64,000 nucleotides of DNA from an uncultured Actinomycetes bacterium (GTDB lineage: Bacteria > Actinomycetota > Actinomycetes > Mycobacteriales > Nakamurellaceae). This document shows, in pieces, positions 24,701-34,465 of this stretch. The translations under genes were made by a program, and so were the position numbers. Location of the stretch: assembly GCA_937926105.1 (NCBI GenBank), contig CALANS010000217.1, positions 76,974-140,973 of the forward strand. The letters run 5' to 3'. A model generated the notes under the pieces. It worked only from the letters and a program-made list of their open reading frames with translations. It searched no databases and was not told the DNA's origin. Numbering within the stretch: the stretch's first letter is position 1; the number at the start of each line of letters is the position of its first letter.

Positions 24701-24831
24701 TGGCCCCACACACGGATGCATGCATGATCGTGGCGGAAATGTGACTGCCGGGACTGGTGGGGTGAACTTTGTGCCTGCCGGGCTAGTTGATCCATGCAGG
24801 AGGGCGGCCGACGACGGGCAGCGCAGCGGGC

Positions 24832-26403
24832 CTACTCCAGGTAGTCGCGCAGGACCTGCGAGCGGGACGGGTGGCGCAGCTTGGACATCGTCTTGGACTC
24901 GATCTGCCGGATCCGCTCCCGGGTCACTCCGTAGACCTGACCGATCTCGTCCAGCGTCCGGGGCTGGCCGTCGGTGAGTCCGAAGCGCAGTCGTACCACG
25001 CCGGCCTCCCGCTCGGACAGCGTCTGCAACACCGACTGCAGCTGGTCCTGCAGCAGCGTGAACGACACGGCGTCCACGGCCACCACGGCCTCGGAGTCCT
25101 CGATGAAGTCGCCCAGTTGCGAGTCGCCCTCGTCGCCGATGGTTTGGTCCAGGCTGATCGGCTCCCGGGCGTACTGCTGGATCTCCAGCACCTTGTCCGG
25201 GGTGATGTCCATCTCCTTGGCCAGCTCGTCCGGCGTCGGTTCGCGGCCCAGATCCTGCAGCAGCTCGCGCTGGATCCGGCCCAGCTTGTTGATCACCTCG
25301 ACCATGTGCACCGGGATGCGGATGGTGCGCGCCTGGTCGGCCATGGCCCGGGTGATCGCCTGCCGGATCCACCAGGTGGCGTAGGTGGAGAACTTGTAGC
25401 CCTTGGTGTAGTCGAACTTCTCCACGGCGCGGATCAGGCCGAGGTTGCCCTCCTGGATCAGGTCTAGGAACGCCATGCCACGCCCGGTGTAGCGCTTGGC
25501 CAGCGACACCACCAGCCGCAGGTTCGCCTCCAGCAGGTGGTTCTTGGCGCGCTCGCCGTCCCGCTTGACCCAGTTCAGATCGCGGCGGAGCTGGGTGGCC
25601 AGCTTCTCGCCGGCCTCGGCGTAGTGCCGCAGCCGTTCCACCGCATACAGGCCGCCTTCGATCCGCTTGGCGAGGTCCACCTCTTCCTCGGCATTGAGCA
25701 GCGCGACCTTGCCGATCTGCTTCAGGTAGGCCCGGACCGAGTCGGCGGAGGCGGTGAGCTCGGCATCCTTGCGCGCCTGCTTGAGCGCCTCGGACTCCTC
25801 CTCGTCGTCCCAGGTGAACTCGTCCGACTCGCCGTCCTTGGTCTTGACCGCGGGCTTGGCGGCACCCGCCGGCTCGGCGTCGTCGGTTTCATCGGATTCG
25901 TCACCGTCGGTGTCGTCGGCCGCCTCGTCTGTGGGGTCGATGTCGACGTCGTCGGCGTCCGCCAGATCGACATCGACATCACCGATCTCGGCGTCGTCGG
26001 CATCGACATCGAGGTCGGGGCCGTCGGTCGCGCCGTCCCCCATGCCCGTGCGCTTGGCCGATCCGCCGGACCTCGGCGCTCCCGACTTGGTCGCGCGAGT
26101 CTTTGCCCCCGACCTGGCCGTGCCCGACTTCTTCCCGGCCTTCGCACTGCCCGACTGCCCGGCCGACTCTCCGGCCGGAAACGAGTTGGGCGCAGCACCG
26201 TCGGCGGGTGCGGCATCCTCGACGGCCGCGATGCCGCGGCGTGCCCCACGGGAGTCCGATCGCTTGCTCGATGCCCGTGCCGCAGGGGAGTGCGCGGCCT
26301 TGGCAGTTATCGTCGTGCCCGGGTCGCTGGTGGTCTGTGCCTCCGGTGCCTGATGGTCGTCGCCGGATGATGCCGAACGCGAAGTTGCTGCTGCGCCTGC
26401 CAC
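24832..26403 (-). CDS. sigA: Principal sigma factor SigA (RpoD/HrdB type)
   Basis: 523 residues. The N-terminal 210 residues are low-complexity: Lys/Ala/Ser-rich, then strongly acidic ([15 protein letters not shown]). Complete sigma-70 regions follow: 1.2 ([21 protein letters not shown]), 2 ([37 protein letters not shown]), 3, and 4.2 ([20 protein letters not shown]). The long N-terminus distinguishes it from SigB. Start GTG 26403 was chosen because GAAAGG precedes it at about 8 bp. Confidence 0.94.
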   Translation of the reverse strand: MAGAAATSRSASSGDDHQAPEAQTTSDPGTTITAKAAHSPAARASSKRSDSRGARRGIAAVEDAAPADGAAPNSFPAGESAGQSGSAKAGKKSGTARSGAKTRATKSGAPRSGGSAKRTGMGDGATDGPDLDVDADDAEIGDVDVDLADADDVDIDPTDEAADDTDGDESDETDDAEPAGAAKPAVKTKDGESDEFTWDDEEESEALKQARKDAELTASADSVRAYLKQIGKVALLNAEEEVDLAKRIEGGLYAVERLRHYAEAGEKLATQLRRDLNWVKRDGERAKNHLLEANLRLVVSLAKRYTGRGMAFLDLIQEGNLGLIRAVEKFDYTKGYKFSTYATWWIRQAITRAMADQARTIRIPVHMVEVINKLGRIQRELLQDLGREPTPDELAKEMDITPDKVLEIQQYAREPISLDQTIGDEGDSQLGDFIEDSEAVVAVDAVSFTLLQDQLQSVLQTLSEREAGVVRLRFGLTDGQPRTLDEIGQVYGVTRERIRQIESKTMSKLRHPSRSQVLRDYLE

Positions 26404-26713
26404 TGATGCCCTTTCGCTGACCAGTACCGCCTGATCCCGTGCACGCCGTGAACCCTGTGGTGATGGTTGGTGGCGTGGCTCGATCGGTCCCGGCCCGATC
26501 GGCCGGCCGGATGGCGGCCGTTCCAGTGTAACGGTGATGTGGCGCCGACACGGCCCGGTCAGCGGCAATTCGGCCGGATTCGAGGGGTTGCGGGGGAGAC
26601 GGGGGGCGAACTCCGCGAGCGGGCGAGAGCATCGCGGAGGTGACGCGGGATCGCCGGTACGGCCCGCAGCTGGTTGGTCGGCGGGACCACGGTGACGGAC
26701 GGTGGTCAGGCGG
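26404..26713. other. Leader and promoter region of sigA
   Basis: The 310 bp between the sigA start and the ppgK stop contain no gene. On the minus strand a TACACT (26530-26525) resembles a TAnnnT -10 element, giving a leader of about 115 nt. No clear -35 is seen 17 bp upstream, so the promoter call is weak. The rest is featureless GC-rich sequence. Confidence 0.35.
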
Positions 26714-27574
26714 TCACGACGAGCCGGGGGCTGCCGGACGGCCCCGCCGCGCCGACGGGCCCAGTTGCGCCTCCGCGGCGGCCAGGGCGGCCCCGACGAT
26801 GCCCGCGTTGTTGGCGAGCGTGGCGATCACCTTGGGTGTCCGGGTGTCGATCAGGTCGAACCACTTGTCCGGCCGCTTGGACACCCCGCCGCCGATGATG
26901 AACAGTTCCGGCCAGAGCAGCTTCTCCAGCCGGCGCAGGTACTTCTGCACCTTGCGCGCCCACTGCTCCCAGGACAGGCCTCGACGCTCTCGAGCCGAGA
27001 CCGAGGCGCGGGTCTCCGCGTCGTGCCCGTCGACCTCCATGTGCCCGAGCTCGGCGTTGGGCACCAGCACCCCGTCGTGGATCAGCGCGGTGCCGATCCC
27101 GGTGCCTAGAGTCACCATGATCACCAGGCCGTCCCGGTCCTCGCCGGCGCCGTACCGCACCTCCGCCAGCCCGGCCGCGTCCGCGTCGTTCAAACCGACG
27201 ACGGTCCCCGGCAGCAGCGGGGCGAGGGTGTCCACCAGCGACGTCCCGATCCAGGAGGAATCCACATTGGCGGCGGTCAGGACCGTTCCGCGCTGCACCA
27301 CGCCGGGAAACGTCACGCCGATCGGTCCGGAGTACTCGACGTTCCCGACCACGTCCGCCACCGTGGCGGCCACCGCCTGCGGCGTGGCCGGGTGTGGGGT
27401 GTCCAGTCGGAATCGGTCCGAGGCCAGTGATCCGTCCCGCAGGTCCACCAGCGCGCCCTTGATGCCGGTACCGCCGATGTCGACGCCCAGGCTGTGCCGG
27501 GGCAGGCTGCCGGTAGCCGCGGCGCTGGAATCGGGGGACCGTCCGCCGCCCGGATGGTTGCGCTGGTGCGGCAC
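26714..27574 (-). CDS. ppgK: Polyphosphate glucokinase
   Basis: 286 residues, a ROK-fold kinase. [16 protein letters not shown] is the phosphate-1 motif, [10 protein letters not shown] and the catalytic Asp follow, and [26 protein letters not shown] is specific for actinobacterial PPGK. It makes glucose-6-phosphate from polyphosphate or ATP. The SD AGGAGG (27587-27582) sits 1 nt before an ATG at 27580 but 7 nt before GTG 27574, so GTG 27574 is the better start. It lies upstream of sigA on the same strand, as in mycobacteria. Confidence 0.93.
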   Translation of the reverse strand: MPHQRNHPGGGRSPDSSAAATGSLPRHSLGVDIGGTGIKGALVDLRDGSLASDRFRLDTPHPATPQAVAATVADVVGNVEYSGPIGVTFPGVVQRGTVLTAANVDSSWIGTSLVDTLAPLLPGTVVGLNDADAAGLAEVRYGAGEDRDGLVIMVTLGTGIGTALIHDGVLVPNAELGHMEVDGHDAETRASVSARERRGLSWEQWARKVQKYLRRLEKLLWPELFIIGGGVSKRPDKWFDLIDTRTPKVIATLANNAGIVGAALAAAEAQLGPSARRGRPAAPGSS

Positions 27575-27642
27575 GAGCATGCCTCCTGGGGTCCGGCTGG
27601 GGTGCTGCGGCGATCGTGGTCAGCGGTGATCTTAGGCGGCGC

Positions 27643-28440
27643 TCATCCCGGGCAGCCGCCGCGACTGGGCAGGGGCGGAATGGACGCCGGGGGTCGGACG
27701 GCGATTGTCTGGCCCTCGATGACGGGCGGCGGAGCGGAGGCGTTCTTGATCTCGGTCAGCTGTTCGCGGACCTTCTTGCTCATCGGCTCCACCTGGTAGA
27801 GCTTGCCCAGGGACAGATCGACGCTGTTGTCGCTGCGCCCGTCCCGGACCAGCTGCGCGCAAGGGGCCACGATCAACACCGTCCTGGCTTCGGCCAGGCC
27901 GGCCCAGCCGTACCGGATCTCGCCGTAGCAGCGCAGGTCCCAGGCCGGATACAGAGGATCGTTGTCCTGCTCCTGGATTGCGCTGAACCCGGCGGTGCGG
28001 AGCTCGTCGGTGACGGTCTTGGCCTGGCCGGTGACGTCGCTGGCGTTCAACACTCGCAGCGGGATCTGGCTGGGGTCGGCGGGGCGGGTGGCGGCCAGCA
28101 CGTTCGGGTCGGTGAACTCGCCCAGGGACGTCGTCACCGAGGCGCTGGTCTGCGGGGAGCCCGCCGTGGACCCGGCGGCGCTGCCGGTCGAGGAGGCGGA
28201 GCCCGCCCCCCGCCCGGTTGCGCCATCGGCCGCGCTGCCGGAGGCGCCCGACGATCCGGCGGCATTGGCCGCGCTGCTGGGGGCGGGGCCGGGCGCGTTG
28301 CATCCGGTCTCCGCAGCCGGCGCCGGCTTGAGGATCTGCGTCCAGACCACGGCGCCGCCGGCCACCAGCAGCACCAGCACGATCAGGATCGGCCAGCGGT
28401 TCCGCCGCCGATAGCGGGACGTCGCGGAATCGGGACTCAC
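27643..28440 (-). CDS. cei: Envelope integrity protein Cei (LytR C-terminal domain)
   Basis: 265 residues. A basic N-terminus (SRYRRRNRWP) is followed by one membrane helix (about 15-37), a Ser/Gly/Ala linker and a LytR-C domain (IPLRVLNASDVTGQAKTVTDELRTAGFSAIQEQDND). Mycobacterial Cei (Rv2700), with the same layout and neighbours, is needed for envelope integrity. GTG 28440 has AGGAGG at a 10-nt spacing. It lies next to ppgK and is divergent from DUF4193, the same neighbourhood as in Mycobacterium. Confidence 0.85.
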   Translation of the reverse strand: MSPDSATSRYRRRNRWPILIVLVLLVAGGAVVWTQILKPAPAAETGCNAPGPAPSSAANAAGSSGASGSAADGATGRGAGSASSTGSAAGSTAGSPQTSASVTTSLGEFTDPNVLAATRPADPSQIPLRVLNASDVTGQAKTVTDELRTAGFSAIQEQDNDPLYPAWDLRCYGEIRYGWAGLAEARTVLIVAPCAQLVRDGRSDNSVDLSLGKLYQVEPMSKKVREQLTEIKNASAPPPVIEGQTIAVRPPASIPPLPSRGGCPG

Positions 28441-28769
28441 CGGCGCGGGACCTCCTCGTCGACGGGCACCGGCACCGCGGTGGCGCTGCCGAGGGGCTGC
28501 GCCCAGCGGCGCCGGCCCGATGCCAGGGTAGGCGGTCGGTGCCGCCGTCGGATCCGCACGGCGCGCCGAACGAGCCCGGGGCACCATGCCGCCCGGCGAT
28601 CAGCTACCCTGCTGGCCGCCCCGTTCGAATCCGGCGGGATTCGACCGTGCCCGGCGGGCACAAAACGAGGGGCTGCCGCGTTAGCAAGCGCGACGACCGT
28701 GGAACCAGATGGGCCACGGCGCCGTGACAGGACATCCTGTGCACCACCCCACGAGATGAAGGAATGACG
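28441..28769. other. Divergent promoter region cei / DUF4193
   Basis: The 329 bp between the divergent starts contain no gene that I can support. An inverted repeat ACAGGA-CA-TCCTGT at 28727-28740 lies 29 bp before the DUF4193 start and could be a regulator site. No clear -35/-10 pair is seen for either gene. Confidence 0.4.
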
Positions 28770-29069
28770 ATGGCAACCGATTACGACGCTCCGCGCCGGA
28801 ACGAATCGGACGACGTCGGCGAGGACTCCCTGGAGGAGTTGAAGGCGCGCCGCAACGAGGCGCAGTCCTCGGCGGTCGACGTCGACGAAGGGGACACCGC
28901 GGAGAGCTTCGAGCTACCCGGCGCCGACCTGTCGGGCGAGGAGCTGACGGTCAGCGTGGTGCCCAAGCAGGCCGACGAGTTCACCTGCTCGGTGTGCTTC
29001 CTCGTACAGCACCGCAGCCGCCTGGCCGCCGAGCGCGACGGCCGGCCGGTCTGCGTCGACTGTGCCTGA
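28770..29069 (+). CDS. DUF4193 protein
   Basis: 99 residues. The N-terminus ATDYDAPRRN and C-terminal DEFTCSVCFLVQHRSRLAAERDGRPVCVDCA, with two CxxC pairs, are the hallmark of DUF4193 (Rv2699c), a conserved actinobacterial protein of unknown function with a likely zinc ribbon. ATG 28764 touches the SD GAAGGA, whereas ATG 28770 lies 6 bp from it and matches family N-termini, so 28770 is used. Confidence 0.9.
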   Translation: MATDYDAPRRNESDDVGEDSLEELKARRNEAQSSAVDVDEGDTAESFELPGADLSGEELTVSVVPKQADEFTCSVCFLVQHRSRLAAERDGRPVCVDCA

Positions 29070-29541
29070 CCGAGGACCCGAACCCGCCGCCGGCCCGGGC
29101 GTCGAGCTGGAACGGGAGCCCGGGCCCCGCGGCTCCCGGCCCAGCCGCATTGCGGACCAGGTGCGGGAGTTCCACCTCGCGTTCGGGCTGCCGGTTGCCC
29201 AGCAGCCGGCCGCCGACCTGTCACCCGGTGAGGTCACACTGCGCCAGGACCTGATCGAGGAGGAGGTCGCCGAGCTTCGCCAGGCCGCCGAGACCGGTGA
29301 CCTGGTTGCCGTGGCCGACGCGCTGGCAGACATCGTCTACGTCGCGTACGGCACCGCCTGGGTGTACGGCATCGGGTTGGACGACGTGCTGGACGAGGTG
29401 CACGCGTCGAACATGACCAAGCTCGGGGCCGATGGCCGGCCACTGCACCGTGCCGACGGCAAGGTGCTCAAGGGCCCGGGCTACCGGCCGCCCCAGATCG
29501 CCGGTGTGCTGGCCCGGCAGAGCCTGCGCGCCGAGCAGTGA
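29062..29541 (+). CDS. MazG-like / HisE-like nucleotide pyrophosphohydrolase
   Basis: 159 residues. LRQDLIEEEVAELRQAAETGDLVAVADALADIVYVAYGTA contains the metal-binding EExxE and the second acidic ExxD-type helix of the all-alpha NTP pyrophosphohydrolase fold. The C-terminal NMTKLGADGRPLHRADGKVLKGPGYRPP is typical of the small actinobacterial branch. It should cleave a nucleoside triphosphate or phosphoribosyl-type substrate to the monophosphate. GTG 29062 overlaps the DUF4193 stop by 8 bp. In mycobacteria a dUTPase sits near this place, so the slot may again serve nucleotide clean-up. Confidence 0.8.
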   Translation: MPDRGPEPAAGPGVELEREPGPRGSRPSRIADQVREFHLAFGLPVAQQPAADLSPGEVTLRQDLIEEEVAELRQAAETGDLVAVADALADIVYVAYGTAWVYGIGLDDVLDEVHASNMTKLGADGRPLHRADGKVLKGPGYRPPQIAGVLARQSLRAEQ

Positions 29542-29675
29542 TTCCGTCCACCGTGCGGTCGTGGCGGCCCGGGTCGCGGGTCCCCGACGGTAGGGTGCCA
29601 TTCGGGCTAGGCTCGCAGGCGAGTTCGACGGGACCCTCTGTTCCGCCACCGGTGAGCCAGGGGTAGGTAGCGATC

Positions 29676-30044
29676 ATGCGGACCGCGATCGGCGGATGGC
29701 TGCGTCGGTTGACCAGCGACGAGAACGAGCTGGAGGCCAACGTCCTGTGTTCGGACGTGGACGCCAGCGGCGCCACCAGGCTGGGTACCTGTCAGGCCGG
29801 CCAGCGGGCCCAGATCATGGGCAAGCTGCGTGCGGTGCAGTTGCAGCCGTGTGACCAGCTGGCGGCCCTGGTGGCCGAGCTGTATGACGGCACCGACACC
29901 GTGGAACTGATCTGGCTGGGCCGCCGGTCCATCGCCGGGATCGAGGCCGGGCGAACGCTCCGGGCGTCCGGTCGGATCGCCGTCCGGGACGGCCACAAGG
30001 TGATGTACAACCCGAGCTATCAGCTACTGCCGGTTGGCGCGTGA
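29676..30044 (+). CDS. OB-fold nucleic-acid-binding protein
   Basis: 122 residues. The central part RLGTCQAGQRAQIMGKLRAVQLQP and TDTVELIWLGRRSIAGIEAGRTLRASGRIAVRDGHKVMYNPSYQLL has the five-strand layout of an OB fold. It is the likely counterpart of Rv2694c and precedes DUF3159 as there. Function is unknown. ATG 29676 is followed by the typical N-terminal helix; the stop overlaps the next start. Confidence 0.8.
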   Translation: MRTAIGGWLRRLTSDENELEANVLCSDVDASGATRLGTCQAGQRAQIMGKLRAVQLQPCDQLAALVAELYDGTDTVELIWLGRRSIAGIEAGRTLRASGRIAVRDGHKVMYNPSYQLLPVGA

Positions 30045-30742
30045 CCGAGCACACCCACCAGCCGGATGCCGGCGCCGCCACGCCGGACGCCGACCAGCAG
30101 CAGCCCGGCCCCCCGGACGCCGAGCGGCCCCGGCCCACCCTGCTCGACCAGATGGGCGGCCCGATGGGCATGCTCGACTCTGGCCTGCCGGTCGTGGTGT
30201 TTGTGGTGGTCAACCTGCTCGCGGGGCTCACCCCGGGCATCATTGCGGCGTTGGCGGCCGGCGTGCTGATCGCGGTGCTGCGGCTGGTGCGGCATAAGCC
30301 GGTGACGCAGGCCATCGGCGGCCTGCTCGCGGTCGGGGTCGCCGCCTTTATCGCCCATCGGATGGGTTCGGCCCGGGGCTATTTCCTGTTCGGCATCTGG
30401 TCGTACGTGCTCTACGGCGGAGTGGCACTGGCATCCATCATCATCCGGTGGCCGTTGATCGGCGTGTTGTGGGAGGGGCTCAACGGCCGCGGCAGCACCT
30501 GGCGCGCGAACCGGAGCCTTCGTCACCGCTATGACGCCGCCACCCTGGTGTGGGTCGTCGTGTTCGCCGCCCGGTTTGCCGTGCAGCAGTGGCTCTACGG
30601 CGCCGATCAGGTGGGCTGGCTGGCTGTCGCGCGGCTCGCCATGGGCTACCCGCTGTTCATCGTGGCGATCATCGCCACCGTGCTGATCGTCGGCGCCGCG
30701 AACGGCATGCACCTGCCGGCCGTACTGCGGCGCCGGGCCTGA
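30041..30742 (+). CDS. DUF3159 membrane protein
   Basis: 233 residues with about six hydrophobic segments after a Pro/Gln-rich cytosolic start. TLLDQMGGPMGMLDSGLPVVVFVVVN and SAR.YFLFGIWSYVLYGG-like parts are typical of DUF3159 (Rv2693c-like). Function is unknown. GTG 30041 overlaps the OB-fold stop as GTGA, so the pair is coupled. A short tandem repeat begins right at its stop. Confidence 0.85.
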   Translation: MTEHTHQPDAGAATPDADQQQPGPPDAERPRPTLLDQMGGPMGMLDSGLPVVVFVVVNLLAGLTPGIIAALAAGVLIAVLRLVRHKPVTQAIGGLLAVGVAAFIAHRMGSARGYFLFGIWSYVLYGGVALASIIIRWPLIGVLWEGLNGRGSTWRANRSLRHRYDAATLVWVVVFAARFAVQQWLYGADQVGWLAVARLAMGYPLFIVAIIATVLIVGAANGMHLPAVLRRRA

Positions 30743-30797
30743 TCGAGCGCGCCCAGTGGATCGAGCCCGCTTGGTGTAATCGAGCCCGCTTGAGGGC
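30742..30797. repeat. Three tandem ATCGAGC units
   Basis: Units starting at 30742, 30760 and 30779 share ATCGAGCSCGCY and repeat with periods of 18 and 19 bp. They fill much of the 100 bp between the convergent DUF3159 and trkA genes. No hairpin is clear. Confidence 0.55.
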
Positions 30798-30842
30798 CGC
30801 AGCCTCCCCCCGCACGGGCCTCCCGGGGCAGCGCGGCGCTAC

Positions 30843-31496
30843 TCAGCCGAGCGCCCGGCGGACCTCGTCCTCCACCTCGGTCGCGGCCACGAACAGCAGC
30901 TCGTCCCCGGCTTCCAGCGGCTCGTCCGGTTGCGGCACGATCACCCGCCCGCCGCGCAGGATGGTCACCAGGGCGGCATCCCGTGGCAGATGTAGATCGC
31001 GCACCGGGCTACCGGCGATGGCCGCTCCCGGCGGCAGCGTCACCTCGACCAGGTTCGCCTGACCCTGCCGCAGGGTGAACAGCCGCACCAGATCGCCGAC
31101 CGTGACGGCCTCCTCCACCAGCGCCGCCAGGATGCGGGGCGTGGACACCGCGACGTCCACCCCCCACGACTCGTTGAACAGCCATTCGTTGCGCGGGTCG
31201 TTGACCCTGCCGACCACGCGACCCACCGCGAACTCGGTCTTGGCCAGCAACGACAGCACCAGGTTCGCCTTGTCGTCGCCGGTGCAGGCGATCACGACGT
31301 CGCAGGTCTGCAGGCCCGCTTCCTCCAGCGAGCTCAGCTCACAGGCATCGGCCTGCACCCACTCGGCGGCCTCGATCAGTTCCGGCTGGATGGCCTCGGC
31401 CGCCCGGTCGATCAGCATCACCTGGTGGCCGTTGTCGACCAGCTCTCCGGCGATCGACCGGCCGACCGACCCGGCGCCGGCGATGGCGACCCTCAT
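30843..31496 (-). CDS. TrkA-family potassium-uptake regulator (CeoC-like)
   Basis: 217 residues: an N-terminal RCK_N Rossmann domain with the nucleotide motif GAGSVGRSIAGELVDNGHQVMLID, acidic strand end, and a RCK_C domain from about residue 135. These subunits gate Trk/Ktr potassium channels in response to NAD(H) or ATP. It is the second of two adjacent trkA-like genes (start overlaps the upstream stop by 4 bp), as with ceoB/ceoC in mycobacteria. Confidence 0.88.
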   Translation of the reverse strand: MRVAIAGAGSVGRSIAGELVDNGHQVMLIDRAAEAIQPELIEAAEWVQADACELSSLEEAGLQTCDVVIACTGDDKANLVLSLLAKTEFAVGRVVGRVNDPRNEWLFNESWGVDVAVSTPRILAALVEEAVTVGDLVRLFTLRQGQANLVEVTLPPGAAIAGSPVRDLHLPRDAALVTILRGGRVIVPQPDEPLEAGDELLFVAATEVEDEVRRALG

Positions 31497-32161
31497 GACG
31501 TCTGCTCCGCCGGCATCTCGGCGGCCCGGTCGCCCACATCGACGAGGTCGGTCGAGAGCACTGCCGCGTACACCACGTCACCGTCCTGCACCACTGTGGC
31601 ATCGGTCGGCAGCAGGGCGTCGCCGAACCGGATGACGAACGAGGCGTGCGCCCGGCAGGCCTGCTCCAATTCGCGCAGCGGCCGCCCGACCCAACCGGGG
31701 TGGTAGGGCAGGGTAGCGATCGCCACCTTGCCGGTGGGGTCGCGCCACTCGCTGAGCACGCCGTCCGGGATGATCGCCCGCAGCAATCGGTCCGCCGTCC
31801 AGGGCACGGTGGCGACGGTGGGGATCCCCAGCCGTTCGTACACCTCGGCCCGCTTCTGGTCGTAGATGCGCGCGACCACCGTCTGCACCCCGAACTGCTC
31901 CCGCGCCACTCGCGCGGCGATGATGTTGGAGTTGTCGCCCGAGGACACCGCGGCGAACGCGTGCGCTTCGGCGATGCGGGCCCGGATCAGGGTGTCCCGG
32001 TCGAAGCCGACGCCCTGCACCTGCGCGCCGCGGAAGTCGGGACCTAGTCGGCGGAACGCCTCCGCGTCCCGGTCGACCACGGCGACGGAGTGGCCGCCGG
32101 CCGACAGCTGGCGGGCCAGCAGCGAGCCGACCCGGCCGCAGCCCATGATCACGATGTGCAC
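31493..32161 (-). CDS. TrkA-family potassium-uptake regulator (CeoB-like)
   Basis: 222 residues. MGCGRVGSLLARQLSAGGHSVAVVD is the nucleotide-binding loop, followed by the RCK_N core (SSGDNSNIIAARVAREQFGVQTVVARIYDQKRAEVYERLGI) and a RCK_C domain. GTG 32161 is the start. No Trk membrane subunit is encoded nearby; the adjacent APC transporter, divergent across 167 bp, may be the partner. Confidence 0.88.
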   Translation of the reverse strand: MHIVIMGCGRVGSLLARQLSAGGHSVAVVDRDAEAFRRLGPDFRGAQVQGVGFDRDTLIRARIAEAHAFAAVSSGDNSNIIAARVAREQFGVQTVVARIYDQKRAEVYERLGIPTVATVPWTADRLLRAIIPDGVLSEWRDPTGKVAIATLPYHPGWVGRPLRELEQACRAHASFVIRFGDALLPTDATVVQDGDVVYAAVLSTDLVDVGDRAAEMPAEQTS

Positions 32162-32314
32162 CGTGGGTTGACCCTTCGCCTCGCGCGTTGATCGGCGCCA
32201 TGGTCGATGGCTCGGACGCCGCCGCTTCCAGCAACCTACCCGCCCACCGGTGCGGGGAGGAAGTCGCGCCCGCGGGCGCCCGGCTCCGCGAGCGCGGTGC
32301 CTCCGGACGCGCCG

Positions 32315-32320
32315 TAGGCT
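32315..32320 (+). promoter_or_regulatory. Candidate -10 element (TAGGCT) for a leaderless APC transporter mRNA
   Basis: TAGGCT fits TAnnnT and ends 8 bp before the GTG start at 32329, so transcription would begin at or next to the start codon. There is no SD before that GTG, which fits a leaderless message. No convincing -35 is visible. Confidence 0.35.
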
Positions 32321-32328
32321 ACCGGGTT

Positions 32329-34458
32329 GTGTCGAAGCTGACCACGGCCGCCAAGCGCCTGTTGGTGGGGCAGCCGTTCCGGAGCGACCGGCTGGCGCAC
32401 ACCCTGTTGCCCAAGCGGATCGCGCTGCCGGTGTTCGCTTCCGACGCGCTGTCCTCGGTGGCCTACGCGCCCGAGGAAATCTTCGCCACCCTGTCCGTGG
32501 CCGGCCTGTCGGCCTTCGTCTTCGCGCCGTGGATCACCGGGATCGTGGCGTTCGTCATGCTCGTCGTGGTTGCCTCCTACCGGCAGAATGTGCACGCCTA
32601 CCCCAGCGGCGGCGGCGACTACGAAGTGGCCACCAAGAACCTGGGTCCGAACTTCGGCCTGACGGTCGGCAGCGCCCTGATGGTGGATTACGTGCTGACC
32701 GTCGCGGTGTCGACCGCGTCCGGGGTGGCCAACATCGGCTCGACGGTCGGGGTCGTCGGCGACCATCCGGTGGCGTTCTCGGTCGCCATCATCGTGGTCA
32801 TCGCGGCGTTGAACCTGCGAGGCATCCGGGAGTCCGGGAAGGCCTTCGCGTTCCCGGTGTACGCCTTCATTGTCGCGATCCTGGCGATGGTGATCACGGG
32901 TCTGGCCAAGTTCGCGCTGGGCGTGACCCAGACCTCGCCGAGCGCCGGATTCGGCGTGCAGGCCACCGGCAGCTACGGCGGGCTGGCGTTGCTGTTCCTG
33001 CTGCTGCGCTCGTTCTCCTCCGGGTCGGCGGCGCTGACCGGGGTGGAGGCGATCTCCAACGGGGTGCCGTCGTTCCGCAAGCCCAAGTCGCGTAACGCCG
33101 CCACCACGCTGGCCCTGATGGGTCTGCTCGCCGTGACCATGCTCGGCGGCCTGGTAACCATGGCCATGATCACCAAGGTGCACCTGGCCGGGCCCGGCGT
33201 GACGCTGACCGGTGCCCCCGCGGACTACTTCCAGAACACCATGGTGGTGCAGATCGCGCGCGCCGTGTTCGACGGCTTCCCGATCGGCCTGTACGTGGTG
33301 TCGTTCACCACCGGCATCATCCTGGTGCTGGCGTGCAACACCGCATTCAACGGCTTTCCGGTGCTGGCCTCGATCCTGGCGCAGGACTCGTTCCTGCCCC
33401 GCCAGATGCACACCCGGGGCGACCGGCTGGCGTTCTCCAACGGCATCGTGTTCCTGGCCGTGCTGGCGCTGGCGCTGATCATCGGGTTCGGCGCCAACGT
33501 GTCCAGCCTGATCCAGCTGTACATCGTGGGTGTGTTCGTGTCGTTCACCTGCTCGCAGGCGGGCATGATCCGGCACTGGAACCGGCTGCTGCGCACCGAG
33601 AAGGACCCGTCCACCCGGCGCCGGATGCGTCGCTCCCAGACGATCAACGCGGTGGGATTCTGCTGCACCGGTGCGGTCTTGGTGATCGTGCTGATCACCA
33701 AGTTCCTGGCCGGCGCGTGGATCGCGATCCTGGCGATGGTGATCATCTTCTTCACCATGAAGGCCATCCACCGGCACTACCGTCGGGTGGCCACCGAACT
33801 CGCCGGATCCGAGCAGGATCTGGTGCTACCCAGCAGGATCCACGGCATCGTGTTGGTGTCCAAGCTGCACCTGCCCGCCCTTCGTGCGTTGGCGTATGCC
33901 CGGGCCACCCGGCCGGACATCCTGGAGGCGGTGACGGTCAACGTGGATCCGGCCGACACTGCGGCGCTGGCCCGGGAGTGGGACGACCGGCAGATACCGG
34001 TGCCGCTGAAGGTGATCGACTCGCCGTTCCGGGAGATCACCCGGCCGGTGCTGGACTACGTGCGCCGGGTCCGTTCCGATGCGCCCCGGGACGTGGTGAC
34101 GGTGTTCATCCCGGAGTACGTGGTCGGGCACTGGTGGGAGCAGGTGCTGCACAACCAGTCCGCGCTGCGGCTCAAGGGCCGGTTGCTGTTCACCCCGGGG
34201 GTGATGGTGACCAGCGTGCCGTGGCAGCTATCCAGCTCCACCGAGGCGGACGAGCGGCGACGGCGCGAGGAGCGGGTGGCCGAGGAACGTCGGTCCGCGC
34301 GCGGACCGGACGGCGGGGCGCGCACCGGGTGGTTCGGGCAGGCCTTCTCCGACGATGCGGTGCGGCGTGGCAAGCGGCGCGGCAAGGCGGCGGCCCGGAA
34401 GGTGTTGGGGCCCCGGCTGACGGGCGTGGTGCGCCGGATGCTGCGCGGCGGACGGTGA
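32329..34458 (+). CDS. APC-superfamily amino-acid/cation permease
   Basis: 709 residues with about 12 membrane helices in the first 480 and a long cytosolic C-terminus (LPSRIHGIVLVSKLHLPALRALAYARATRP, then a basic tail rich in Arg/Glu). The first helix begins LPVFASDALSSVAYAPEE, the start typical of the APC family found beside trkA genes (Rv2690c-like). Transport of K+ or an amino acid is possible. Start GTG 32329 was chosen because upstream codons are low-complexity and the family starts near KLTTAAKRLLVG. Confidence 0.87.
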   Translation: MSKLTTAAKRLLVGQPFRSDRLAHTLLPKRIALPVFASDALSSVAYAPEEIFATLSVAGLSAFVFAPWITGIVAFVMLVVVASYRQNVHAYPSGGGDYEVATKNLGPNFGLTVGSALMVDYVLTVAVSTASGVANIGSTVGVVGDHPVAFSVAIIVVIAALNLRGIRESGKAFAFPVYAFIVAILAMVITGLAKFALGVTQTSPSAGFGVQATGSYGGLALLFLLLRSFSSGSAALTGVEAISNGVPSFRKPKSRNAATTLALMGLLAVTMLGGLVTMAMITKVHLAGPGVTLTGAPADYFQNTMVVQIARAVFDGFPIGLYVVSFTTGIILVLACNTAFNGFPVLASILAQDSFLPRQMHTRGDRLAFSNGIVFLAVLALALIIGFGANVSSLIQLYIVGVFVSFTCSQAGMIRHWNRLLRTEKDPSTRRRMRRSQTINAVGFCCTGAVLVIVLITKFLAGAWIAILAMVIIFFTMKAIHRHYRRVATELAGSEQDLVLPSRIHGIVLVSKLHLPALRALAYARATRPDILEAVTVNVDPADTAALAREWDDRQIPVPLKVIDSPFREITRPVLDYVRRVRSDAPRDVVTVFIPEYVVGHWWEQVLHNQSALRLKGRLLFTPGVMVTSVPWQLSSSTEADERRRREERVAEERRSARGPDGGARTGWFGQAFSDDAVRRGKRRGKAAARKVLGPRLTGVVRRMLRGGR

Positions 34459-34465
34459 TGGGGCG